Positions 15,097 to 22,360 of a stretch of DNA of 34,097 bases are shown here, piece after piece. The translations under genes and the position numbers were made by a program. Below the pieces are notes generated by a model, which saw nothing but the letters and a program-made list of their open reading frames with translations, had not been told where the DNA came from and did no database searches. This DNA comes from an uncultured Collinsella sp. GTDB lineage: Bacteria; Actinomycetota; Coriobacteriia; Coriobacteriales; Coriobacteriaceae. The DNA lies in the NCBI GenBank assembly GCA_900547765.1, contig URIA01000024.1:1-34097 (forward strand), given 5' to 3'. Position 1 is the first letter of the stretch, and every line of letters starts with the position of its first letter.

Positions 15097-16359
15097 ATGG
15101 CAGAGAAACTCATTCCGCTGGAGGACGCGCAGTCGATTGTTCTGTCGCACGTTGTTCCGACCGATCTCGTCGAGACTCCCGTGTGGCAGGCCACCGGTCT
15201 TCCCTTGGCCGAGGACGCGGTGGCCGATATCGACATCTCGCCGTTTGCCAACAGCGCTATGGACGGATATGCCGTGCGCTCGGCGGACTTGGCGCAGGCG
15301 TCTGGTGAGACGCCGGTGACGCTCGACGTTATCGGACACGAGGCTGCGGGCCATGTGTTTGAGGGTGCTCTTGGCCCGGGCGAGACGGTCCGCATTATGA
15401 CAGGCGCGCCGGTGCCCGAGGGTGCCGACGCCGTAGTGAAATACGAGATCGTCGACGTGCTCGACGGCGACGGTAACGAGGGCTCGCACGTGAGCTTCTC
15501 GGCGCCGGCCAAGGTGGGGGAGAACGTTCGCTCTGCCGCCGAGGAGGCCCATGCCGGCGATGTTGTGATACACGCCGGCGAGGTCGTGGCTCCGGCGGGC
15601 GCGGGTCTGCTGGCAAGCGCCGGTTACGCGAGCGTGAAGGTGCACGCTGCCCCACGTGTGGGCATCATCTCGCTGGGCACGGAATTGGTCGCACCGAGTA
15701 AAGTACCGGCGCGCGGTCAGATTCGCGATTCCAACTCCTCGGCGTTGATGGCCGAAGCACTCGATGCAGGAGCCGAGCCCGTGTTCTACGGCATTGCGTC
15801 TGATGATGAGCAGGCGATTGCCGAGCTGGTGCATCGCGCTGTGCGGGAGTGTGATTTTGTCATTACGAGCGGAGGCGCCTCGGCGGGCGATTACGACTAT
15901 GTGACGGCACTCGTCCGGCACGAGGGCGAGGTGCTGTTCGATCGCATCTCGATGCGTCCGGGCAAGGCCATCACGTTTGGCTTGCTCGGGGGTAAGCCCT
16001 ACCTGGGGCTTTCAGGCAATCCGGCCGCGGCGTATGTGGGCTTTGAGATGCTCGCCCGTCCGGCGATTCGCAAGATGCGCGGCTTTGCCGAGGGTCCGCG
16101 TCCCGTGCAGCAGGCGACGCTCACACACGGTGTGAAAAAGCGCCAGGACCGACGCTTCTTCGATCGCGCCACGGTTTTGCGCGACCCCAAGACCGGTGAG
16201 CTGATGGTGACCGAGGCCAAGACGCAGAATTCGGCGCTGCTTGGCACGATGCAGCGGGCCAACTGCCTGTTGCGTATTGACGAAGGACCGTGCGAGCTCA
16301 AGGCAGGAGATGTCGTGGACGTTGTTCGCGTCGACCTGCCCGAGGGCGCCGTGTTGTAG
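15097..16359 (+). CDS. moeA: Molybdopterin molybdenumtransferase
   Basis: This 420-residue cytoplasmic enzyme inserts molybdate into adenylylated molybdopterin, the last step of molybdenum cofactor assembly. The MoeA N-terminal part has PFANSAMDGYAVR and RIMTGAPVPEGADAVVKYE. The central MoaB-like fold has GIISLGTELV, GQIRDSNSSAL and ITSGGASAGDYDYV, then FDRISMRPGKAITFG and LGLSGNPAAAYVGFEML. The C-terminal beta domain closes the protein. Length is normal. The ATG at 15097 lies five bases after AAGAGG. A -10-like TATACT lies at 15034-15039, and an inverted repeat CGGCCTGCA/TGCAGGCCG spans 14971-15009. mogA follows after 10 bases with its AGGAGG overlapping the moeA stop, so the two form an operon. 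Confidence 0.95.
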   Translation: MAEKLIPLEDAQSIVLSHVVPTDLVETPVWQATGLPLAEDAVADIDISPFANSAMDGYAVRSADLAQASGETPVTLDVIGHEAAGHVFEGALGPGETVRIMTGAPVPEGADAVVKYEIVDVLDGDGNEGSHVSFSAPAKVGENVRSAAEEAHAGDVVIHAGEVVAPAGAGLLASAGYASVKVHAAPRVGIISLGTELVAPSKVPARGQIRDSNSSALMAEALDAGAEPVFYGIASDDEQAIAELVHRAVRECDFVITSGGASAGDYDYVTALVRHEGEVLFDRISMRPGKAITFGLLGGKPYLGLSGNPAAAYVGFEMLARPAIRKMRGFAEGPRPVQQATLTHGVKKRQDRRFFDRATVLRDPKTGELMVTEAKTQNSALLGTMQRANCLLRIDEGPCELKAGDVVDVVRVDLPEGAVL

Positions 16360-16369
16360 GAGGAATGCT

Positions 16370-16849
16370 ATGGAGTTGAAGATTTCGATCGTGACGTGCT
16401 CGGATACGCGCGACCTTGCCCAGGACGAGGCTGGAGCCGCACTCGAGGAACTTATCGAGGCGCAGGGCTGGACGGTCGCCTCGCATGTGGTCGTGCGTGA
16501 CGATGTCAGCGAGATTGGTGATGCCATTGTGGAAGCCGCCGATGAGTGCCACGCCAATGTCGTGCTCACCTGCGGCGGCACGGGGCTTTCGATGCGCGAT
16601 GTGACGCCCGAGGCGACGCGTGCCGTTTGCGACCGCGATGTGCCGGGTATTGCAGAGGCGATTCGCGCGTACTCCATGACCAAGACGCGCCGCGCCATGC
16701 TCTCGCGCGCTATTTGCATGCAACGAGGTCATACACTTGTCGTAAACTTTCCCGGTTCTACGAAGGCCGCCCGCGAAAGCTGGGAGGCCATAGCAGACCA
16801 GCTGGAGCATGCGGCTCAGATGACAGCGGGCGGCGGACATACCAACTAA
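16370..16849 (+). CDS. mogA: Molybdopterin adenylyltransferase (MogA/MoaB family)
   Basis: This 159-residue cytoplasmic protein activates molybdopterin by adenylylation so that MoeA can insert molybdenum. It starts MELKISIVTCSDTR, carries the substrate-binding motif LTCGGTGLSMRDVTPEATRAV, and continues with SRAICMQRGHTLVVNFPGSTKAARESWEAI. It lacks the extra domains of MoeA and has the length of MoaB/MogA proteins. Start choice: ATG at 16370 with AGGAGG at 16359-16364. Whether it should be called MogA or MoaB depends on phylogeny; the joint operon with moeA supports the adenylyltransferase role. A terminator follows the stop. Confidence 0.9.
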   Translation: MELKISIVTCSDTRDLAQDEAGAALEELIEAQGWTVASHVVVRDDVSEIGDAIVEAADECHANVVLTCGGTGLSMRDVTPEATRAVCDRDVPGIAEAIRAYSMTKTRRAMLSRAICMQRGHTLVVNFPGSTKAARESWEAIADQLEHAAQMTAGGGHTN

Positions 16850-16862
16850 GCGGTTTACCTGC

Positions 16863-16899
16863 GGCGGGGCGACCTGAACGGCTGCTCCGCCTTTGTTTT
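16863..16899 (+). terminator. Terminator of the moeA-mogA operon
   Basis: GGCGGGGCGACC (16863-16874) pairs imperfectly with GGCTGCTCCGCC (16880-16891), followed by TTTGTTTT. This separates the cofactor genes from the molybdate importer. Confidence 0.62.
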
Positions 16900-16940
16900 C
16901 CGCCGAAGCGACGCCGAGGTGCACGGCAACTCGAAACTAT

Positions 16941-16992
16941 ATTCTCTGGCGAGAATAATTTCTCACTATCATTATTCGCGCGTAAGTATAAT
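16941..16992 (+). promoter_or_regulatory. Promoter and candidate operator of modABC
   Basis: A consensus -10 TATAAT lies at 16987-16992, about 60 bases before modA. Upstream is the inverted repeat ATTCTC-N4-GAGAAT (16941-16956), overlapped by GAGAA/TTCTC and by AATAAT/ATTATT. This A/T-rich nest of repeats in GC-rich DNA overlaps the expected -35 site. A molybdate-responsive repressor such as a ModE-type protein is a plausible ligand, but the sequence does not match the E. coli ModE box. Confidence 0.42.
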
Positions 16993-17052
16993 CTAGTAAC
17001 AGAATAAAGCCTGCGGCGGGGTGCCCGGGCATAGCGTTCGAAAGGGTTGAAT

Positions 17053-17928
17053 ATGTTCGATATGGTTTCACGCCGCGGTTTTGTCTCGCTTTCTGCTGCC
17101 GCTGCCGCCGGCCTTGGCCTTGCCGGCTGCTCGGGCAACAAGACGTCCGAGCCCGCTGGTTCCGATGCCGGCTCCGCCAAGTCTTCCTCTAAGAAGAAGG
17201 CTGTCGAGCTGCAGGTCTTTGCCGCCAACTCTCTCGAGAAAGCTCTGCCCGAGGTTCAGGAGCTCTACGCCGAGCAGACCGGCACCACGTTTGCCGACAC
17301 GCAGTTTAAGGCGTCTGGCGACCTTGTCGAGCAGATGCGCGCCGGTGCCGCCGTCGACGTGCTCATCACGGCCTCCAAGGGCACCATGGACGACGCCGAG
17401 GCCGCCGAGCTCGTCGACGTCGACACACGTGAGGACATGTTCGTCAACGACCTCGTGATCATTCGCGCCGAGGGATCCGACACCAAGGTCGAGGCCATCG
17501 CCGACGTCGCGAATCTGGACGGCAAGATCGCCATTGGCGACGCCAAGACCGTTCCCGCCGGCAAGTACGCCAACCAGGCGCTGGCTTCTGTGGGCCTCTA
17601 CACCGGCACCGAGGGCGACGACGGCGAGTACGCGCCTGAGATCGCCGACAAGGTGGCCCTGGCTGACAAAGTTGGTACCGCCGCCGCCTATGTGTCCGCG
17701 GGCGACTGCGTGGCTGGCTTTGTCTATAGCTCCGACATCTTCCGCTACGACGGTGTCGAGGAGGCCTTTGTGTGTCCCGAGGACTCGCACAAGCCCATCG
17801 TGTATCCGGGTGCCGTTGCCGAGAGCTCCGAGCACGCCGACGAGGCCAAGGCGTTTATCGACTTTTGCCTGACCAACAAAAAGGCCCAGAAGATTTGGGC
17901 CAAGTACGGCTTTGAGCTTTCCGAGTAG
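17053..17928 (+). CDS. modA: Molybdate ABC transporter, substrate-binding lipoprotein
   Basis: ModA captures molybdate outside the cell and delivers it to the ModB permease. This 291-residue protein starts MFDMVSRRGFVSLSAA with a twin-arginine-like SRRGF and has a lipobox LAGC with C26 as the lipidated cysteine. The mature part shows the family landmarks VFAANSLEKALPEV, AGAAVDVLITAS, NDLVIIRAEGS, IAIGDAKTVPAGKYA and the FVYSSD segment. The ATG at 17053 lies six bases after AAAGGG. It is the first gene of modA-modB-modC. Tungstate binding is an alternative, but the neighbouring moeA and mogA support molybdate. Confidence 0.92.
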   Translation: MFDMVSRRGFVSLSAAAAAGLGLAGCSGNKTSEPAGSDAGSAKSSSKKKAVELQVFAANSLEKALPEVQELYAEQTGTTFADTQFKASGDLVEQMRAGAAVDVLITASKGTMDDAEAAELVDVDTREDMFVNDLVIIRAEGSDTKVEAIADVANLDGKIAIGDAKTVPAGKYANQALASVGLYTGTEGDDGEYAPEIADKVALADKVGTAAAYVSAGDCVAGFVYSSDIFRYDGVEEAFVCPEDSHKPIVYPGAVAESSEHADEAKAFIDFCLTNKKAQKIWAKYGFELSE

Positions 17929-17996
17929 TGCGGCTTGGCGCGATAATTCCATCGTTTTGTGTTTCACTCCGTCCTTGTATCCGCTTGGAGCTTTTC

Positions 17997-19439
17997 GTGC
18001 TTAATAGATTCCGCATGCTTGTCACCTGTGCTTTGACCTTCGCGCTTTGCTGGGTGCCGGGATTTGCGTTTGCTGGGGACGCTGAAGAAGGGGCCCAGGT
18101 TGCTGCGACCGCTCATGGGCTTTCCTATGGGATCGAGGGTTTTGAGCGGTTGGCCAGGGGGACCGCTCGTGCCATGGAGGGCCAGCCTGAGGGCTACCGG
18201 TTTCCCGTTGACGAGGACGTGGACCTTGTAGTGGCGCCTGCTGCCGATCGCGTTGTGGTGTGGATATCGCCTAAGGCGGTCGAGAAGTATGGATTGGATC
18301 CGCAGGATAACGAGTGCGTATCGGGTCTCAAAGCCCTCGTCTGCAAGCTCGACAGCGCAAACTGCATGGGAGGTGCGCAGCTAGGGGACGTGGATCTTCC
18401 TTGGTATGTCACGGCGGAAACAACGTTTGACGCCGGCGGGTATACCTATGGCTTTGACGAGCGCGGTGCGGATGGGGACCGCTATGTAGTGATTGCATCA
18501 GCCTCGGGTGATGCCAAGGGCGGCGCGCGTTGGCTTGATAGCGCTCAAATGGTAGAGGCATCGTCTGTCGTGTTGCGGGATGAGCAGGGGCCCTTGACCT
18601 CTCTGGCTTCCTTTTTGGGCGACATCGACTATCGCCCGTTTTGGGTGTCCATTAAAACGAGCGGCCTTGCCCTGCTGATCTCCTTTGCACTGGGCCTGTT
18701 CGCTGCGTGGAAGACTATGGGTACCTCGAGTCGCATCAAGGGCCTGCTCGATTCGGTCTTTACGATTCCTATGGTGCTGCCGCCCACGGTCTGCGGCTTT
18801 TTGCTCCTCATGCTGTTTGGCCGCTCGACCGGGGTGGGCCGGTGGCTCATCGCGCACGGCATCTCGATCGTCTTTACCTGGCCCGCGGCGGTCATTTCGG
18901 CCGTCGTTGTGTCGTTTCCGCTGGTCTACCGCACGGCGCTCGGAGCCTTCGAGAGCCTCGACACGCAGATGCTCGATGCGGCGCGCACGCTTGGCTGGTC
19001 CGAGCGTCGCATCTTTACCAAGCTTATGATGCCGCTTGGCTGGTCCTCGATTGCCGCCGGCACGGTGCTCGCCTTTGCCCGCGCGATGGGCGAGTTTGGC
19101 TGCACGCTGTTCTTTGCGGGCAACTACGCCGGTATTACGCAGACCATCCCCATCGCCATCTACTTTGAGTGGATGGGCGGCAACACATCGGTGGCCCTCT
19201 TTTGGGTCGCCGTCGTGATCGTGTTCAGTTTCCTGGTCATTCTGTTCATCAACATGTACACCGCGCATTCGCAAAAGTATCGCGAGCGGGGCCTTTCCCG
19301 TGCGGAGCGCAAACAGGCCAAAGATCTCGCCGGACAGGGCGATTCGCTCGACCCGGCGGGCGGCGATGCCTTGCGTATCGATCGCGAGGCACTGGCCGAG
19401 CTCATGCGCGATGATGCGGCGCCGCAGGGAGGTCGATAA
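17997..19439 (+). CDS. modB: Molybdate ABC permease ModB with large N-terminal secreted domain
   Basis: Residues from about 212 to 440 are a standard ModB permease. They have a first helix FWVSIKTSGLALLISFALG, then TIPMVLPPTVCGFLLL, the cytoplasmic EAA loop LDAARTLGWSERRIF that docks on the ATPase, the signature FARAMGEFGCTLFFAGN, and a last helix near 420. Before this lies an unusual stretch: a signal sequence (LVTCALTFALCWVPGFAFA) and about 185 residues expected outside the cell, with cysteines in ECVSGLKALVCKLDSANC. I do not recognise that domain. A charged cytoplasmic tail of about 45 residues ends the protein. Ordinary ModB has about 225 residues; this has 480. The GTG at 17997 lies six bases after TTGGAG; ATG 18015 is an alternative. 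modC follows after three bases. Confidence 0.9.
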   Translation: MLNRFRMLVTCALTFALCWVPGFAFAGDAEEGAQVAATAHGLSYGIEGFERLARGTARAMEGQPEGYRFPVDEDVDLVVAPAADRVVVWISPKAVEKYGLDPQDNECVSGLKALVCKLDSANCMGGAQLGDVDLPWYVTAETTFDAGGYTYGFDERGADGDRYVVIASASGDAKGGARWLDSAQMVEASSVVLRDEQGPLTSLASFLGDIDYRPFWVSIKTSGLALLISFALGLFAAWKTMGTSSRIKGLLDSVFTIPMVLPPTVCGFLLLMLFGRSTGVGRWLIAHGISIVFTWPAAVISAVVVSFPLVYRTALGAFESLDTQMLDAARTLGWSERRIFTKLMMPLGWSSIAAGTVLAFARAMGEFGCTLFFAGNYAGITQTIPIAIYFEWMGGNTSVALFWVAVVIVFSFLVILFINMYTAHSQKYRERGLSRAERKQAKDLAGQGDSLDPAGGDALRIDREALAELMRDDAAPQGGR

Positions 19440-19442
19440 GCT

Positions 19443-20513
19443 ATGTCGCTCGTTTTGGATATCAAAAAGCGCTATCCCGGGTTTATGCTCGACATGCAGC
19501 TCGAGGCCGGCGAGGAGCGCGTGGCGCTGCTGGGCGCCTCGGGTTGCGGCAAGAGCTGCACACTGCGCTGCATTGCCGGTGTGGAGACGCCTGACGAGGG
19601 CAAGATCGTCGTCAACGGCGTGACCTTTTTTGACTCGGCGGCGGGCATCAACCTGTCGCCCCAGGCGCGCAAATGCGCCCTGCTGTTCCAAAACTATCAG
19701 CTGTTTCCCAACATGACGGTGGCCGATAACGTATGTGCCGGTGTAAAGGGCGCGGGCGATGCCGCCGCGCGCAAAAAGCTCGCCGAGCGCTATCTGAGCA
19801 TTTTCGGTCTAGCCGATTTTGCCGACCGCTATCCCGCACGACTTTCGGGCGGTCAGCAGCAACGTGTGGCGCTTGCGCGCATGGTGGCGGCGCATCCGGG
19901 CATCTTTATGTTCGACGAGCCCATGAGCGCACTCGATTCCTATCTTAAGAGCGCCCTCGAACAGAACATGCTCGACCTGTTCGATGTGTGCAACCGCACC
20001 GTGCTCTACGTGAGCCACGATATCGACGAGGCATGTCGCCTGTGCCAGCGTATCTGCGTGATGCACGATGGGCATGTTGAGGAGATCGGCTCCGTCGAGG
20101 ACGTGGTCCGCCGTCCGCAGACGCTGGCGGCACTGCGCCTGACGGGGTGCAAGAACACAAGCCGGGCGCGCAAGGTCGGCGACGAGGAAGTCGAGGCTCT
20201 CGACTGGGGCATGACCTTTAACGTGGGTCGCGAGGTTCCCGATAATGTGGCGTACCTGGGCATTCGCGCAAGCTACTTCCATGTTGACAATCGCGCGGAG
20301 CGGGGTCGCAACAGCTACGATTTGCACGTGGCCCGCGTGAGCGATTCGCGCTTTGAGCGGCTGGTGCTGCTGGACGTGCCGCGCGTCGATGCGCCCACGC
20401 GTCTGCAGTGGAAGGTCAACAAGGTGGGCGTGCCTGTCGACGAGCTGCCGCAAGCAGGCGAGACGCTGCGCATGCACTTCGATGCGAGTAAGATCCATTT
20501 GGTTTGTCGATAG
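19443..20513 (+). CDS. modC: Molybdate ABC transporter ATP-binding protein
   Basis: ModC drives molybdate import by ATP hydrolysis at the cytoplasmic side of ModB. The 356-residue protein has Walker A GASGCGKS (near residue 32), the Q-loop LLFQNYQLFPNMTVADNV, the ABC signature LSGGQQQRVALARM, Walker B IFMFDEPMSALD, and the H-loop YVSHDIDEA. The C-terminal 120 residues form a regulatory-type extension (YLGIRASYFHV) of the kind found in ModC and other importer ATPases. The ATG follows GGGAGG by nine bases and starts three bases after modB. The protein closes the modABC operon. Confidence 0.93.
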   Translation: MSLVLDIKKRYPGFMLDMQLEAGEERVALLGASGCGKSCTLRCIAGVETPDEGKIVVNGVTFFDSAAGINLSPQARKCALLFQNYQLFPNMTVADNVCAGVKGAGDAAARKKLAERYLSIFGLADFADRYPARLSGGQQQRVALARMVAAHPGIFMFDEPMSALDSYLKSALEQNMLDLFDVCNRTVLYVSHDIDEACRLCQRICVMHDGHVEEIGSVEDVVRRPQTLAALRLTGCKNTSRARKVGDEEVEALDWGMTFNVGREVPDNVAYLGIRASYFHVDNRAERGRNSYDLHVARVSDSRFERLVLLDVPRVDAPTRLQWKVNKVGVPVDELPQAGETLRMHFDASKIHLVCR

Positions 20514-20646
20514 CACCGGGTAATGCCGTCGGGGATATAAGCCTCGGCGGCTTTATCTTGCCGTTCGCCGAATGATGGATGACAAACTCTTATCAATCAA
20601 GATAATTATTTATTAAGCGACGCCACACGACGCTGTCGTACGAATG

Positions 20647-20694
20647 TCAACGGTGTTCGCATAGTCGATGACCGTTGATATAGTTGACCTCAAC
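20647..20694 (+). promoter_or_regulatory. Promoter with four TCAAC/GTTGA half-sites
   Basis: TTCGCA (20656-20661), 17 bases, then TATAGT (20679-20684) makes a reasonable promoter. TCAACGGT (20647-20654) and ACCGTTGA (20671-20678) are perfect complements flanking the -35 region. GTTGA (20683-20687) and TCAAC (20690-20694) form a second pair at the -10 and start site. This arrangement suggests a dimeric repressor controlling the cluster. Confidence 0.5.
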
Positions 20695-20714
20695 TTGTAA
20701 AGGAGGGTGCGCAC

Positions 20715-20783
20715 ATGCCGCAGACGACATACATTCGCCGCGTTGCCGCGCGCGCCCTATATATGGCTCGGAGCCGCATATGA
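20715..20783 (+). CDS. Candidate 22-residue leader peptide
   Basis: ATG at 20715 lies nine bases after AAAGGAGG, one of the best Shine-Dalgarno matches in the window. The peptide starts MPQTTYIRRVAARALYMAR and ends at TGA (20781-20783). It is rich in arginine and hydrophobic residues. It sits about 25 bases after the predicted transcription start and 160 bases before the first double-cubane gene, so it could act in cis as an attenuation or stalling peptide. A hairpin GGAGCCG (20770-20776)/CGGCTCC (20797-20803) overlaps its stop codon. If the TGA were read through, 13 further codons would follow before TAA. No family is recognised. Confidence 0.5.
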   Translation: MPQTTYIRRVAARALYMARSRI

Positions 20784-20942
20784 GCAGGTATGTTCACGGC
20801 TCCGGGAGAGACGACGCACAACTAAATAATCAGCTGCAAAGCGGGTTCCCCAAAATTCCGGGTTTAAGCGCGGCTGGGTTTTCGCCACCCACCGTGCAGC
20901 AATACCGTAGCTATTCATTTTTGGTTCGAGAGGGGAACCGTC

Positions 20943-22226
20943 ATGGCTGAAGAATTTGATTTCCATCCGATGTGGGAGAGCCTCGGCATGAATCTTGCCG
21001 ACCACGACATGCTGCTGGGCGCCGTGGGCCAGATGTACGGCGATATGTTCCTGACGCAGAATAATCGCCCCAAGTCCACGTCCTACCTGGATTTTGTCGC
21101 CACCAACATCCACAGCGGCCGTATTAAGGAGATGCTCGACAAGAAGGAGGCTGGCGAGGCCACCAAGATCGTGGGCTCGTTCTGCGTCTACGTGCCCGAG
21201 GAGATCGTGCTTGCCTGTGACGGCATTCCCGTTGGTCTGTGCTCGGGTGCCGATTGGGCAACCGATAAGGTCGAGGAGCACCTGCCGCGCAATACCTGCC
21301 CGCTTATCAAGAGCTTTGCCGGCTTTAAGTTGGGCGAGGTTTGCCCCTACATTGAGTCGAGTGACCTGGTGGTGGGCGAGAACACCTGCGATGGCAAGAA
21401 GAAGGCTTATGAGTTTTTTGCCACGCAAAAGAACATGTACGTCATGGATATTCCCAACGTGCACGACGAGTCGACGCTCGTGACCTGGAAGGCCGAGGTC
21501 AAGAAGCTCGCCGCCAAAATCGAGGAAGAGTGTGGCGTCAAGATTACGCCCGAGCGTCTGAAGGCCGCCATCCACGCCGTCAATGAGAAGCGTCGCGCCC
21601 TGCAGCGCCTCGCTGCCACGCGCGCTGCCGACCCGGCGCCCATCAGCGGTCTCGACAGCCTGCTGACCGTTCAGGCCGCCTTTATGGACGACACGCCGCG
21701 TCTGACCGGAGCCATCAACGATATGGCGGCTGAGTGCGAGCAGCGTGTCGAGGCCGGCGAGGGCGTGGCGCGCAAGGGGACCAAGCGCATCCTGTACACC
21801 GGTACGCCCATGGCCGTGCCCAACTGGAAGCTGTTCAACCTCATCGAGAAGGCCGGCGGCGTCGTGGTGGGCGAGGAGTCCTGCACGGGCTCGCGCTACT
21901 ACAAGGATCTGGTCGACGAGTCCGGCGAGACGGTCGACGAGATGCTCGATGCCATCGCCGAGCGCTACTTTAAGATCAACTGCGCCGTCTTTACGCCCAA
22001 CGACCAGCGTATGAAGGACATTGTCCAGATGGCCAAGGACCTGCATGCCGACGGCATCGTCGACGTGGCCCTGCAGTTCTGCACGCTCTACGAGATGGAG
22101 TCGTTTGCCGTGGAGAAGGCCGCCGAGGAGGCGGGCATTCCGTTTATGCACATCACGACCGACTACGCCGGCGAGGATGCCGGTCAGCTCCAGACCCGTA
22201 TTGAGGCGTTCCTGGAAACCATTTAG
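20943..22226 (+). CDS. Double-cubane-cluster reductase (2-hydroxyacyl-CoA dehydratase family), copy 1
   Basis: This 427-residue cytoplasmic protein belongs to the HgdB/FldB-like family, in the branch of single-subunit double-cubane-cluster proteins (YjiM-like). Those receive low-potential electrons from an ATP-dependent activator; the one characterised from Carboxydothermus can reduce small molecules such as acetylene. Cysteines at conserved places are C119 (NTCPLIKS), C134 (VCPYIE), C149 (TCDGKKKAYE), C314 (EESCTGSR), C347 (INCAVFTPND) and C380 (LQFCTLYE). It has about 40 extra N-terminal residues compared with copy 2. The ATG follows GAGAGGGG. It opens the cluster that also holds the activator and selD. 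The physiological substrate is unknown. Confidence 0.85.
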   Translation: MAEEFDFHPMWESLGMNLADHDMLLGAVGQMYGDMFLTQNNRPKSTSYLDFVATNIHSGRIKEMLDKKEAGEATKIVGSFCVYVPEEIVLACDGIPVGLCSGADWATDKVEEHLPRNTCPLIKSFAGFKLGEVCPYIESSDLVVGENTCDGKKKAYEFFATQKNMYVMDIPNVHDESTLVTWKAEVKKLAAKIEEECGVKITPERLKAAIHAVNEKRRALQRLAATRAADPAPISGLDSLLTVQAAFMDDTPRLTGAINDMAAECEQRVEAGEGVARKGTKRILYTGTPMAVPNWKLFNLIEKAGGVVVGEESCTGSRYYKDLVDESGETVDEMLDAIAERYFKINCAVFTPNDQRMKDIVQMAKDLHADGIVDVALQFCTLYEMESFAVEKAAEEAGIPFMHITTDYAGEDAGQLQTRIEAFLETI

Positions 22227-22275
22227 GTTTAGGCCCTACCTACCTTCGTGGTAGGACTTCGAATATGCTGTCCTG

Positions 22276-22317
22276 AGCCGACGGGTGCCCGGATGTGCCG
22301 CAGGGTGCCTGTCGGCT
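22276..22317 (+). repeat. Hairpin with internal GGGTGCC direct repeat
   Basis: AGCCGAC (22276-22282) pairs with GTCGGCT (22311-22317), and between them GGGTGCC occurs twice. It lies between the first reductase gene and the binding-protein gene and has no U-run, so it may adjust transcript stability or expression ratio within the operon. Confidence 0.4.
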
Positions 22318-22360
22318 GAGCATAGTTTTCTGCACGTTTGTTCAACAAGAGAGGATTTCG

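Larger units (their letters stand above)
20514..20942. other. Regulatory region and leader of the selenium/double-cubane cluster
   Basis: These 429 bases contain a weak hairpin after modC (near 20531-20560), a promoter with repeated TCAAC half-sites (20647-20694), a 22-codon ORF with an excellent ribosome binding site (20715-20783), a hairpin across that ORF's stop, and a second folded segment bounded by GCTGCA (20833-20838) and TGCAGC (20895-20900). The 88-codon frame from 20684 has no ribosome binding site and runs into the next gene, so I do not call it. Confidence 0.6.

Noticed and set aside
20684..20950. 88-codon frame in the leader before the first reductase
   Set aside because: It has no ribosome binding site and overlaps the reductase start; the 22-codon ORF in another frame has a much better signal.
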